Shown here piece by piece: positions 43,114 through 54,832 of a stretch of DNA of 64,000 nucleotides; within the stretch, counting starts at the first letter, position 1, and every line of letters begins with the position of its first letter. The notes under the pieces were generated by a model. The model ran no database searches. It was not told the origin of the DNA and worked only from the letters and a program-made list of their open reading frames with translations. This DNA is from Diplolepis rosae (Eukaryota > Arthropoda > Insecta > Hymenoptera > Diplolepididae). The stretch lies in contig JAPYXD010000680.1 in assembly GCA_030998225.1 (NCBI GenBank), positions 2,542,001-2,606,000 of the forward strand, in the 5' to 3' direction. Both the position numbers and the translations under genes were made by a program.

Positions 43114-45589
43114 TAGATGAACTACTTTTGGTTTACATAATGAAAATAAATTTTCCGGTACATTTTGTTAAAATTGTAATTTTCTTCATTTTTGAAACCA
43201 AAAGTAGTCAATTTACGTCTCTTTTTATGTTCTCCACTATTTCACAAATTATAGAGACTGAATTTTATGTACTTTCGACACAAACATGTAGAAATCTAAA
43301 ATCAATAAAATTTGCTAATTAAGAAAAATTATTTTCCAATATAACTGAGAATTTTTGCATGTTATTTAGAAAAATTAACCGTTTTTTTCAGAAATTTTAG
43401 TGAAATTTATAACAGATCATGTGAGTATTATAGATTCAAATTCAGCAACCTGAGAAATCTCTATATACCAAGTTTTATAAAAATTGAAAAATAATGTTTG
43501 AAAAAAGAAAACATTTGTCCCTAGAGAGTTATTTATATTTAGCTTGTGTTTTTTAAATCTCAAATTAGTGTATTTAGATTTGAATGAATGTTTATCTAGA
43601 TTTCAATAAAAAAATAAAATAAAATAATTTAGAAATAAATTATTTAAAAATTCGGAGATACGTATTTTTTTGAATTCGGACCAAAACACATTGATATTCA
43701 TGAATTTTATTGTTTCAAAATTTCTAAATTTTACCTTTTGAGGAGAACTACCGCACTTTTGCAGTAATAAATGTTGTCAATTAATTCACTAGATCTTATT
43801 TGATATAGATAAGATCTACTTTGTAGATTGCAAGATTTATCTCGAGATTGTCGGTGTGAGCATTTATTCTTACAATCTCTAGAATAAATGTGCGTTTGTC
43901 AGTTAGCCGAGCAATTACGCACAAGGCGACTTAGATGAATAAATCATACTTTATGACGATGAGGAACGTCGTTGAACTTATTTTCACCATTGCGTCTTAT
44001 AACTGGAGATGACTTGAAAACATTTCCCCGAGAATATCAGTCGAGTTATTTTTAATCCCACGTTGGTCTCGCAATCGTACATAGACAACAATCATAAAGA
44101 AAAAATAAAAATATGTAAGTTTAAGAATAAATTCAAATTTGTTTATTGCTAATTATTTCTTCTGCTCTGAGGATAAAGTATATTTTTGTTCATTTTTCTT
44201 TCAGTTTTTTTTTTTGCTTGAGTTATAGAGTCACTGTTCAAAAGGGCATTTTGCTTCTTCACGTTCTCACAGTCGAACAATACTGGCTCTGATTAGCGCC
44301 ATGGTTGGATATTTTAGGAAAACTTGAAAGCACTGCCACGAAGAAACAATACAACAAACAAAACCTGAGTTTGAAAATGTTTTAGAATTTTACAAAGAAT
44401 AAAGCTTCTAAATTGTTTTCGTGTCTACACGGAATGACCCGTTTACAATTTGCACTTTATGAATAATTATAATAAACTTTATTGCAAGCTGCGATAAGAT
44501 TTCAATCTTTTCTCTGGAATTTAATATTCTTACTTCCAAAAATTATTCTCTCCGAAAGATATTTCCATAAATTGAAAGGCAATTTAGTGAAAATCGTAAA
44601 AATGGGTCTTTCCGTGCAAATCTTCAAATTGGAATAAATTTACTAAAGAATAAAAATTACGGATTTTAAAAAATGGCCTTAAAACTTCCTGAGATAACAT
44701 TTTAATTACATTCCATGACTTCCTACTTAGCCCTTTTATTTTTGTCTAACAACGATAGAGAATAATGAGGGCGTTGATCAGTCATAAATTTTGAGATTCA
44801 AACACCCACTGGATGTTCAGTTAAAATATGTTATAATTATGACAAGTAGATCCCATAAGCACGTGACCTCGGGGCAAAAAAACAAAGTAATTTAAATGAG
44901 TAAGATGCTTTTAATTAGGAAGTAAAGGAAAAACTAGATCGACTAAAATTAATTCAGGCATCGAAATTGAGGTCATTCGACTCTCACAGTATTTTTTATT
45001 ATTTCAATCAGTAATATTTTGATTACCTCAATTCAGTAACTCATTTCTACACACAGAAAAAGTATTCGTAAAATTTACAGAAAACTCAGTACTTATTTTT
45101 AAATACTTGACTTTTCAGCAGATTTAACAAAAGTTCAGTTTAATTGATAGATTTTCTGCACGTTTTACTTACCGTTCAGTAAAATCTACAAAATGCGAAA
45201 AAATCCGAGTCAAGTAAATTTTACTGGAAAATAGGTTAAGACGAAAATCTTTTGATAAAACTCAACTTGTAAACTCTATTAAAAAATTTTGAAATTTTTT
45301 TAAATTTCAATCACTGCCTCAATGAGAGTTATTTATTCAGTTGATTTTAATTGATTCTTCATTAAGTGTGATTCAAGATAAGTAAAAGAATAAGAGATCG
45401 AGTAAAAAAAAACTATTAATTGGAATTAAAAAAACTTTTTTGTCCGCTGTACACCGAAACTTAGCCTTATCGGTGTCGTTTTGCGTGCGGAAAGTTGATT
45501 TTCTCGCGCTATTGCGATAAAAATCTAAGTTTGTTTTAATTTTCTGCACACTTAAAATAACATAGTATAATATATTAATGATAATTGAT
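43114..45589. other. Unassigned region
   Basis: 43740-44100 and 44220-44420 are less AT-rich and show no repeats, so they may be single-copy host DNA. Near 45050-45260, CACACAGAAAAAGTATTCGT with AAATTTACAGAAAACTCAG resembles an eroded CACGG-type MITE. No ORF of interest. Confidence 0.35.
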
Positions 45590-46090
45590 TGAATTACTGA
45601 TTGACAGTCACAATGACTGATGCCATGTCCAAAAATAAGTAACTGATTTTGTTGCAGTCAAACTTATACTGATTTAGATTTTATGAGTAAAAAATTACTT
45701 TAAATAATCTAATTGAATAACTAGAAATGAGTCGTTAGGAATATCGGTAAAAAATATTTTTTTATAATTTCATTTTTTTTATTAATTCTAATCAGTGAAT
45801 TCAATCAGCTATACAATCAGTTTTTCCAAGTCACGTCCATCATCTACTCACTTAAAATCAACTAATTCTAATGCTAGAAATATATTACTTAAAAAAAATA
45901 TATTTTTATATTTTCAATTTTTTTTATTAATTCTAATCAGTGACTTTACTGAGATATACAATCAGCTGTTTCAAGTCACATTTATCATCTACTCAATTAA
46001 AATCAACTGATTGTAGTGATAGAAGTCTGTTACTGAATAAATTCAGTAAAAAACTACTGATTTACATTTGAATCGTTTTATTCAATAGCT
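45590..46090. repeat. AATCAGT/ACTGATT-rich repeat with a 142-bp direct duplication
   Basis: It belongs by sequence to the CTCTCT MITE interior, but without clear ends. Two units, about 45752-45893 and 45894-46035, share AATTCTAATCAGTGA, ATACAATCAG, TTTCAAGTCAC-like phrases and CATCTACTCA in the same order. The ORF 45795-46010 spans both and is not credible. Confidence 0.6.
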
Positions 46091-46124
46091 ACACTGGTGG
46101 TAATTTCAAATTAGAATTTAATTA

Positions 46125-46470
46125 GAAAGAATCAGAATAACTGCAAGCTATTCTCAAATCTGTTTCCGAACCATTCCGAACCAGTTCGAAAAACGTTCTG
46201 AATCTCGTTTGATGCAAATCGTTTGAGAATAAATCCAACTCAATGTGAGACTTTAACCCGAATGAATTTTGGATTGACTTGGATTGATCGGATTGAAAAC
46301 TTGATCCGAATTAAAATTGAAACCTAGGATTGAATCGGATTAAGTCAGATTAATTTTTAGCCGGCTAGTATCATACGAAATTCAGTTCGTTTTTTAGATT
46401 TTTTCGGAATGATTCGTAAACAGATTTCGGTATGTCTTGAATTCGCTTGAATTAAATTCCTTTCCGAAAT
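46125..46470. repeat. TCCGATT/GGATTGA-rich repeat unit
   Basis: CCGAACCATTCCGAACCAG, GATTGATCGGATTGAAAACT and TTTCGGAATGATTCGTAAAC match 24040-25440. Confidence 0.6.
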
Positions 46471-46715
46471 TTTCAGCTTTGCTCTCTAAATGAAAATTAG
46501 TAAAATTCTAACTGTATTGAAATCAGTGACTTAATTTTGGTTGAGCAATCAGTGCTTTTTTACTGAAAACCAATGAAAAAGCGCTGATTGCTCAACCAAA
46601 ATTAAGTCACTGATTTCAATCCAGTGAGAATTTTACTGATTCTGATTTAGAGAGCCAAGCTGAAAATTTTGGAAAATAATTTAATTCAAATGAATTCAAG
46701 CCATTCCGAAATCTG
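46410..46715. repeat. About 300-bp palindrome around a CTCTCT MITE
   Basis: The inner 46482-46654 is a CTCTCTAAAT-ended MITE that is itself an almost complete palindrome (GTTGAGCAATCAGTGC and its inverse). Outside it the arms continue to pair: TCCGAAATTTTCAGCTTTG left, CAAGCTGAAAATTTTGGA right, then GTCTTGAATTCGCTTGAATT left and AATTCAAATGAATTCAAGCC right. The MITE therefore sits at the centre of a larger inverted repeat made from the TCCGATT family. Confidence 0.75.
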
Positions 46716-46860
46716 AATCAGTGAAATTCTCACTGAATGGAAATCAGTAACCCACTTATGACTAATGCAATCAGTGGTTTTCCACTGAAAACCAATGAAA
46801 AACCACTGATCGCTCAACCAGAAGTGAGTCACTTATTTCAATTCAGTGAGTCTTAGTTTC
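46716..46860. repeat. CTCTCT-family hairpin fragment
   Basis: GAATCAGTGAAATTCTCACT ... CAATCAGTGGTTTTCCACTG, then the inverse AACCACTGATCGCTCAACC. Related to 46482-46654 but lacks the CTCTCT ends. Confidence 0.55.
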
Positions 46861-47049
46861 AGCTGCTAGCTATTTAACTAATTTCATTCAGTATCTCATT
46901 TGTAGCTATTCATTTAGTTTATTTAATCAAATCAAGGGAAAATCGATGCTGACTTATAAGCTATGCGTTACTTACAAATTCGATTCAGTTAGATTTCACT
47001 GATTATTAGTAGAAAATATTATACTGATTTCATTCAGTACTTATTTCTG

Positions 47050-47321
47050 CTCTCTAAATCTGAATCAGTCAAATTTTCACTGATTGAATCAGTGATTTGC
47101 CTTTTCACTGATTCATCAGTTAAAAATTATTTTTCACTGTTAAATCAGTTAATTTTCACTGAAATAATCAGTTAAAAATTATTTTTCACTGTTAAATCAG
47201 TTAATTTTCACTGAAATAATCAGTAAAATTTGACTGATTTACAGTAACCTCTTTTTAGCTATTTGAATCAATCAAATTTCACTGATAATCAGTACATTTT
47301 CACTGATTCAAATTTATAGAG
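47050..47321. mobile_element. CTCTCTAAAT-ended MITE, copy 4
   Basis: CTCTCTAAATCTGAATCAGT at the left and GATTCAAATTTATAGAG at the right. A 63-base interior unit (TCAGTTAAAAATTATTTTTC onward) is duplicated in tandem at about 47126 and 47189. Flanks are TG and TA. Confidence 0.75.
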
Positions 47322-48285
47322 TAGCTACTTGAATTGGTAAAATTTTAATGAATGTCAGTAATACTTCATAGATTGCCCGTCGAAATATTGAAAGGAGCTA
47401 AGAGGTTTTAGCTAGCAATTATCTAGTCGAAGACTTAGAACAGAAGCCAAAGTGATTGACTTAATTGAAAGTCCGGAAGGGACAATGGTGAAGTCTGCAT
47501 AATGTGATCGTAAATCCAAGATCTAACCGCTTGATCAATCGATCGATGTCAATGTAGGCTAATTCGCTAGACAACCTATTGGCCGATTGGCAACAATTCT
47601 TTGGTCGGTTGGAATTTTCCTGGTGGGTCAAAATTTATCGCCTACTTATGCGTAGCCGATTTAAATGGACATATTATTAGACGTTGACATTTAGCAAGAT
47701 CACAATCTGCCGCTGAAAGATCTCTCTCATAGAGTCTGGAAACTAGATGTGTAAACCATGATCAGCTGGAAACTTGACCTTGAACCTCTCAAAGTGAAAA
47801 GTTACTAGACTCATGAAATTGATTCATTTATACATTATGTGCTTTCTTTTACCTTTTTTTTTACCAAAATTTATGCCATTAATCAATCTGACCACGTGAC
47901 TGAATTCCTGTAAAATGTCATCTAAGATAACTTCTTTAGTTTATATATTATAATATCTTTTTGAAAATTCAGAAAATACAAAAGAAGGCAATGAAGAACG
48001 GCTGTCAACTTCGCTTTAATGAAAATCAAAAGAAAATTTGTAATTAACTATTATTTTATTGTCAATAATATATCTTACAATTTTATTTTGTTTGAGTAAA
48101 TGTTTTTCACAAATTACACTAAAAAGATGCAGAGTTTTCATTTTTTCTGGAATCCTGGAAAACTAGGAAAAGCCAAAAAATATAATTCCATGTAGAAAAA
48201 GTCAGGAAATTGTCAGGGATTAATTTTTGTTTATGGAAACACATAGAGTATTGTTTGGGATTTTCACTGTTTTTAAAAATACTAT
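47322..48285. other. Unassigned region, partly single-copy
   Basis: 47380-47820 has balanced composition and no repeat matches in the window. No long ORF. Confidence 0.35.
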
Positions 48286-48843
48286 TTGAGGGGATCCGGC
48301 ACCTTTCATATTTTTAGTTTTTGACTTTGGACCTTCTATATCATTTTTTTATGTTTAGTAGTTTTGTATTTTTTTTTTGTAAATTCCACCACCTTTATGT
48401 ATTTTTTAACTAAAACATTTGAGTTTTTTGGGCATTTTCTTGACATTTTTTTACATTTAATAACTTTTTTGTTTCTTAACCAATTGGCATTATTCTTTTT
48501 TTTATTTTGTTCCTTACAATGTGTAGAAAATTTTTGGGTATAGAAAATAAGGTAACATGACAGAAAAAAAGTTATATACATAAAATAAAATAAAAAAATT
48601 AATAAAAATATCCCAAAATATTTTAAAATAATATTGTAAGTTGTTCAAAGTCTAAAAATGTCAAAAAAATTCCCAAAAAACTCAACATTTTTAGTTTAAA
48701 AATACATATATGGTGCTGGAATTTACAAAAAGAAACCCAAAACCTTTCTTAATTATAGGTACTAAATATTTAAAAAAATTATATGGAAGGTCTAAATTCA
48801 AAAAATTAAAAATTAAAATATTAAAGGTGGCGGATCCCCTTAA
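48286..48843. mobile_element. TTAAGGGGATCC-ended element, copy 2
   Basis: The left end TTGAGGGGATCCGGCACC has one change in the TTAA. The right end GGTGGCGGATCCCCTTAA is intact. It is a foldback like 35901-36536 but shorter, owing to deletions in the middle. Confidence 0.75.
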
Positions 48844-49449
48844 GAATTCACGAAAATATTAAAAGTATATATCATCAGGAATAAAATATATCGATCTTAA
48901 AAACCAAATTGGTTAAACCGTAACAATATATAAATTTTTAAATTGTCATCGAGATGATTATTATATCAAAATTATGTTTCCTTATAATAGTGAATATATT
49001 TTATAAATGATCCAAATATTATTAACACTTTATTGATATAAATATCCTAAAAAAATCTGGAAAAATGGAAATTTTAAATCTGGGAAACCTGCAAAAGTTA
49101 AGAAAATTTTGAATGCCCAAATAGTGACAACCCTGAATGAAGTTAACATTCTTCTTTATTGTGTTTTATTATGTTTCCCAAATTTTCAGGAAGATATTTC
49201 AGTCATTTGGTCCGTTGAACCGTCTTTTAAATATAGATTTTACAGAGTTAATTCCAAATGAACATAAGTTTTTTAAATCATCATCATTCAAACTTTAGAT
49301 CTTTTTTTATAAATTTAAAAAATATGTTTCAAATTTTCTCTGGAGCCTGGACACTTGATTTATGATTAAGACTCAGGTCTTGATATTTAGGGTCTTGGGC
49401 TGCTGCAAAAAATCATTTTTAATTGACATCTGGAAGGTATGAAATCGAT
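48844..49449. other. Unassigned AT-rich spacer
   Basis: Nothing recognised. Confidence 0.35.
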
Positions 49450-50170
49450 TCATAAATTTATATTCTGAAAATAGTTTTAAGCCCAAGTGCGAAGTTAGAT
49501 ACGGCCCAACACTGATCTAGCATTGCCAAAAGTTTGCCGAAGATCGGTTGCCAATATTGTGACGTTGCTGGAATGATAACTTCGGTATACGCTTGGCGGC
49601 CAATTCTGGCCCAAATTCTGGCCGCAAACACTTGTTTTCTGCACAGCAGAACTCTGGTTTTTTGTTGCATTTTTAGATAGGTTATATATTCAAAAATATC
49701 TAGCAGAAGCAGAATATGGAGCAGTGATCGCTGATTAAGTGTAAGTAACTATTTTTACAATTTTTATGTTCCGGAAATTTTGAACGCGTTTTTCTCAAAA
49801 CAACGTTTTTGCGCTCGGCGCGCACAATTTCTAAAAAGTTTTCAATCTATTACTTTCAAATTTTCTACATTTATTCTAAACATAAATATCTATAGAGTGA
49901 TGAAGCGGTTTTGATTTTTTAAAATTTTATCAAATTTAAATTAACAAAAAAAAGAGCAAAAAAGTCGATTTTTTTAAATTTGTGTTTAAACTGCCGCCAT
50001 TTTGTTATTTTGCAAAATAAAAAAAATCCGCTTCTTCACTTCAGAGATCGTACAAAAACGTTACAGTTCTGGCCAGCCCCAGACCAGGCTTTATAGTCAG
50101 CGTCAGAACTGGAAACCAGACAGTCTGGTCTGGCGCTGACCAGCGCCATGATTTTTTTCCACACGGGTGA
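49450..50170. repeat. Inverted-repeat element related to 5240-6066
   Basis: The segment 50041-50166 (TACAAAAACGTTACAGTTCTGG, then CAGACAGTCTGGTCTGGCGC, ending CCACACGGG) is the inverse of 5236-5365. The left part 49480-49650 has GGCCAATTCTGGCCCAAATT and a terminus-like TTTTCTGCACAGCAG. It may be two elements, one ending CTGTGCAGAAAACA and one ending CCGTGTGGAAAA. Boundaries are unclear. Confidence 0.5.
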
Positions 50171-51099
50171 CTGGGGATATCGTGCGCGCCATGGATATTC
50201 CTTTTTTTACAGACTCTGGTCATTGTTAAACATTACCTAAACTAAACAATAATTTAATGTAAACAAATTTTTTTATAAACTTCGATACTGCATAAATAAA
50301 CACGGACAATTTCATTTAATTATATAAAATCGTTGTTGATAAAAAAATTCTTGATCAGCTTTTTTTTGCCAAGATCGTAGGATGACGCCTTAAGATGAAT
50401 GAGGTTTGGAGAATTTGCATCATTCTAAAATATTTAAGAACTGAAGAGGGAGAGCGAAAGAAAAAAGTAAATAAGAAAAAGGGATATTAAAGTACACTAA
50501 GAGAAGCTTCGTTCTGGCTTGTCTGGCATAATTAATCAAGATTTTGATAAGCATGCCACCAGCCGCGACTTAACGTCTTTATTCGCACGAGCGTCTTGAC
50601 ACAAATGCAGCATTTAATGACTTAATAATTCTCAAACATGAATTCAGTCACAGAAAAATCCAACACGTTCCAGAGAAAACTATCTATTCTCTAGATGTAA
50701 CATTATTACAGAAGATTATTTTTCTGCCTGTTACACTGTAATAATTACTTATTTCTTGCAAAAATGACAAATTTGCAAAATCTGATTTTTGATTTGTGAC
50801 AAGGTCTTTAAATTTATAGAACAAATTGATTAATTGTTCAACATTCAATAATTTGTTAGAAATAACTTGTTCTATTCAGTAAAATTTTCACTTAATAGTA
50901 AATTATCAAGATTTAGTAGTTATTCATATACAAGTATAGTAGAGACTTAACATTGTTATTATTTTAATAATATAATTAGCTCAATCCCTGGAATAAAATT
51001 TACAAAAAGAGTAAATTATTTTATAAATAGTGTATTATATTACTCTTTTAGTTGAAAAATGTGGTTTTAAGATAAATGCGGAATTTTTTCATGGTTCAG
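50171..51099. other. Unassigned region
   Basis: 50360-50640 is less AT-rich and may be host-unique. Nothing recognised. Confidence 0.35.
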
Positions 51100-51290
51100 C
51101 ACAGGCCCAAGCTTGGCAATAATTTGCCTTGAAATAAAACATTAAGCCGGGCTGAAACTCGGCCTGGTGAACGAATTATTGCAATTATATTTTTCTAATT
51201 TCAAATCTATCCGAGTGGGCGTGGGTCTGGTCTGGCGTTTCATGCCAGGCCAGGACCACGTTAAGGAATTTCTGCATCAGTGTGAAAAAC
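51100..51290. repeat. CCAGGCC-rich repeat fragment
   Basis: GGCCCAAGCTTGGCAATAAT, GTCTGGTCTGGCGTTTCATG and CCAGGCCAGGACC, ending near AATTTCTGCATCAGTGTG. Related to 13760, 60570 and 61780. Confidence 0.5.
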
Positions 51291-52071
51291 TAAACTTGTA
51301 ATTACTTACACACGATTTTATAACTAACAAAATTTATAAGTTGAAAACTTGAATAATTTCAATAGAATAAAAGTTAGTCAAATCGACTTTTTTCTTAGGT
51401 TTTTCATTTATAATTCTCATTTATTATTTTCTTTTAGTGAAAGTATGGAAAATTTTATCTCAAATAAAATCAGTAATTGGATGTATAAATATGATAGAAA
51501 TTATAGATTTTGCACTAGTGGACCATCCGAAAAGAGCTAAAAACAACTAAAATTTTTTTATCGATTTCGAACATAAAAAATCTATACTTTTTATCCGATT
51601 AAAACACTTCATAGCACATTTTATGCGAGATAAAATTTTTCACACTTTCAGTAAAAAAACTCGATTAACAACAATTTCAATATTTCAATTCCCAAAATTT
51701 CTCTATTCCGAAATTGTTTTAAATTTTCAAAATTTTTATTTTCTCACACACAAACGTTTAAAATCAGATTAATTTCGAGACTCTGATCTAAAGAGTAGAA
51801 AATGGCAACTACAAAATCTTGTGTATCTATACCTAGAAAGTTTTTATTAGCAATCGTAGATGTTGTCGTTTGAAATTTGCACTTGATCGTCAGTAAATAG
51901 AAGGAAAAATTTGCTGGGTTTTGGAAAATATAGTTGTTTTAGAAAGTATGTTATGTTAACAAGCCGGGACGAGGATTTTGATTTGTTGGTAGAGAATTTA
52001 CTGAGTTGTTAAATTCATCTCACAGCTTATTCAAAAATTATAAGAAAAATAAATAATTCGTAAAATATGTA
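51291..52071. other. Unassigned region
   Basis: ORF 51349-51540 has no recognisable motif. Nothing else seen. Confidence 0.35.
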
Positions 52072-52911
52072 CACTACCGGTCAGAATTGTGGGACCACCT
52101 GTTTTTCGATAATTGCTTAAATTATCCTAATTTAAATTATGCGAGTGAAAAAATTTGTTCTCTGAATTAAATTTCAACGCTTTCTTAAATTTTAAATAAC
52201 TTTCAATATAATCAACATTTTTTTAATGTCCTTGGACTCATTTTAAAGGTAAATTTCTATAAAATCGAACCAAATCGAATTATTGTGCAATTTTTTTCTT
52301 AGATAGTGCACGAGTTTACAGGTCAAATAAAAAAGTTGGCAAAATTTCAATATTCCTTTTGCTGAGAAAAACATTTTTTTAAGATATATAAAATATATAA
52401 TCATGAATTTTCTATAGAATCCTCTAAAAAAATATATATTCATATAATCTTTATTATAATTTATCTACTCTCTAAATTTGAATCAGTAATTTGCCTTTTC
52501 ACTGATTCATCAGTGAAAACATATTTTTCACTGTTAAATCAGTTAATTTTCACTTAAATAATCAGTGAAATTTGACTGATTTACAGTAACCTCTTTTTAG
52601 CTGTTTGAATCAGTCAAATTTCACTGATAATCAGTAGATTTTGACTGATTCAAATTTAGAGAGTACAGATGAAATTTATGATGACAATTTATTGCGATGT
52701 TTAGAATCTTAGCTTTAAGATGAGCCCAAGAACATTAAAAAATGTTGATTATTTCGATAGTTATTTAAAATTTAAGAAGACATTGAAATTTGGACTTTTT
52801 TTGCAATAACTTCTTCAAAATTTAACAAAACGACTTCATTCTGGACTAATTTTAAAGATAATTTTGGTGGCTTTCCACATTATTAAGAGTCCCACAATTC
52901 TGACCGGTAAG
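52072..52911. mobile_element. Tc1-like foldback element with a nested MITE
   Basis: CTACCGGTCAGAATTGTGGG at the left and CCCACAATTCTGACCGGTAAG at the right are inverted, next to TA on the left. The arms continue inward as inverted sequence (AATTTTAAATAACTTTCAA left, ATAGTTATTTAAAATTTAAG right; AATCAACATTTTTTTAATGT left, its inverse right). The terminal phrase is of the kind used by Tc1-type transposons (inference). The centre is occupied by a CTCTCT MITE. No transposase. Confidence 0.75.
52468..52663. mobile_element. CTCTCTAAAT-ended MITE, copy 5, nested
   Basis: CTCTCTAAATTTGAATCAGT and ACTGATTCAAATTTAGAGAG, with TA on both sides. It is inserted close to the centre of the Tc1-like foldback. 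Confidence 0.8.
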
Positions 52912-54732
52912 TTTTTTATTGTTATTTTTCAAAGTTCAATTTATAATCTTTATATGAAGAAAACTATACAATTTCGCAACTAGAGAAAAAACATGTTTTA
53001 ACCTAAAACCCTGAAAATTGTAAAATTTATAAATATTTTATAATTTTGCTTTATTTGATCTTTTGAAAAATTTCAGAAATCTGATTATCGAATTTCAAAG
53101 TTTTAAAAATTTAATTACCAATTTTTTTTACATCTGCGAATTCTTCGACTACTGAAGTTTCCAATTAGAAAATTTTTATCATATAAGTAATAAAATCGCG
53201 TATAATCTATTTCTCTATGTGATTAGAACAAAATGTGAAATTCGTAAAATTACAATATTTACAAGTCCAAAGAGCGGAGTTTTGAAAAACCTGATAGAAT
53301 CATCTTAGAATTTGTAAAGAAAACCTTTAAAAAAATGTTTTCATAGATAAAAAATAATTCAAAAAATATGTAAATTATAAAAAATTATGAAAGCTCCTAG
53401 AAATGAAATCTAGAAAATTATTCCTTTTTAACAATAGATATTAAAACTGTCATCAATAAACATTATTTAATTTTTGTATATAATAATCGTTAGCCATAGA
53501 AGAAGGCAAATCTCTTGAATGTCCACATAAATTGAAAAAAAACCAATTCAATATAATTACTTGCGACAAGTTATGTTAATCAGCAATTTCTTCAGTCGAC
53601 CCGCGAATCTATAGCAACGGTGCTTCTGGATATAAACATGTCAGTAAGTAAGGACTTAAAGTCTGTGCTTTATTACACATGCATTATACTGAACGAGCTT
53701 CTATATAACTTTACAAGTTATTACAGCATTTTCGCAAGTCGACGAGTGCTTTCAGCATTTTACTAAAGAATGCGGAATCATCACCTCTTCAATTTTTATT
53801 TATTGGGGTTGAAATTCCTAAGTATATAAATATTCCTAATAAACTGAAAATCTCATCTTGATATTTAATTAACAGTGATATATTCAATAAATATATAATT
53901 ATATACATATTATATGAGGAAAAAACACGATTGAGTTCTTGAGATCGGTCTTTAAAGTAAAACTTAATTATTATAATGAAATTCACTGAAGAGTTTATTC
54001 GCTAACTTTCTCGTTATCCAAGTAATAATGTAAAACGCCAGTTACCTGATTATATTGATTGATATATTATATGCAGTTCAGTGACTAGCACCATCAGCGT
54101 GCAAACTGACCAACGAGGGTTTTGACAGATCATCATTATGTTAATGAAGAAGTGGCTGCCCTTGGGTCTACAATAAGAATGTCCCAGAATTTTCTCAGAA
54201 TTCAGGCAAACTCACTGAATTCTAATTCATGCGCTTTGAAGTAAGAATTTGGGATGAACTTGAACAAAACTGTTTCGGCATCCGAAGAAAGTATCTCATG
54301 TCACGTGCTGGTTGTGAAATTCCGAAACGTGAGGTTCATGAGAATCATTGTGGATCTACAATTCTCAAAAGACATGGACAAAAGTCAACTTGAATTTATG
54401 GAAGAAAATTAAATTCAATTTTCGAGACTAAGTAGGATCATGGGTTACAATTTTTCGGGAGTTCTTAAAAGCAATGGAGATAGAATTTATAAGCTGCCTG
54501 GGAAATTAAAGGTCACGCCTCCGAAGGTACTACTATTGCCTTTTACTTTCTTCGAATGTATTTTGGAAATGTCGAAACGTTTGTCAAATAAAGAGAAATG
54601 AGAGAAATGTGGTGAGTTCAAATAAACAAAGTTGCTAAGGTGGTCCAAAGGTTCTTGAGGATATTTAAGATAGTACAAGGGATTTAAGAAGATGGATGTT
54701 GGATTTTTTTTGTCCTCAGGGAACTTTCATAA
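52912..54732. other. Unassigned region, partly single-copy
   Basis: 53560-53760 and 54000-54720 have mixed composition and no repeats I can find in the window. The minus-strand ORF 54678-54487 has no motif. This could be host intron or intergenic DNA. Confidence 0.35.
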
Positions 54733-54832
54733 GGGGGTCGTCTACTTTTTGGGCCTCATTTTAACCCTTACTTTACCAATGGATTAAAAGAAAACTACTC
54801 AAGATTTTTTAATGCGGTTTTCTCCAGTGGTA

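Noticed and set aside
45795..46010. 71-codon ORF across 45.8-46.0 kb
   Set aside because: Spans two copies of a direct repeat and has no recognisable motif.
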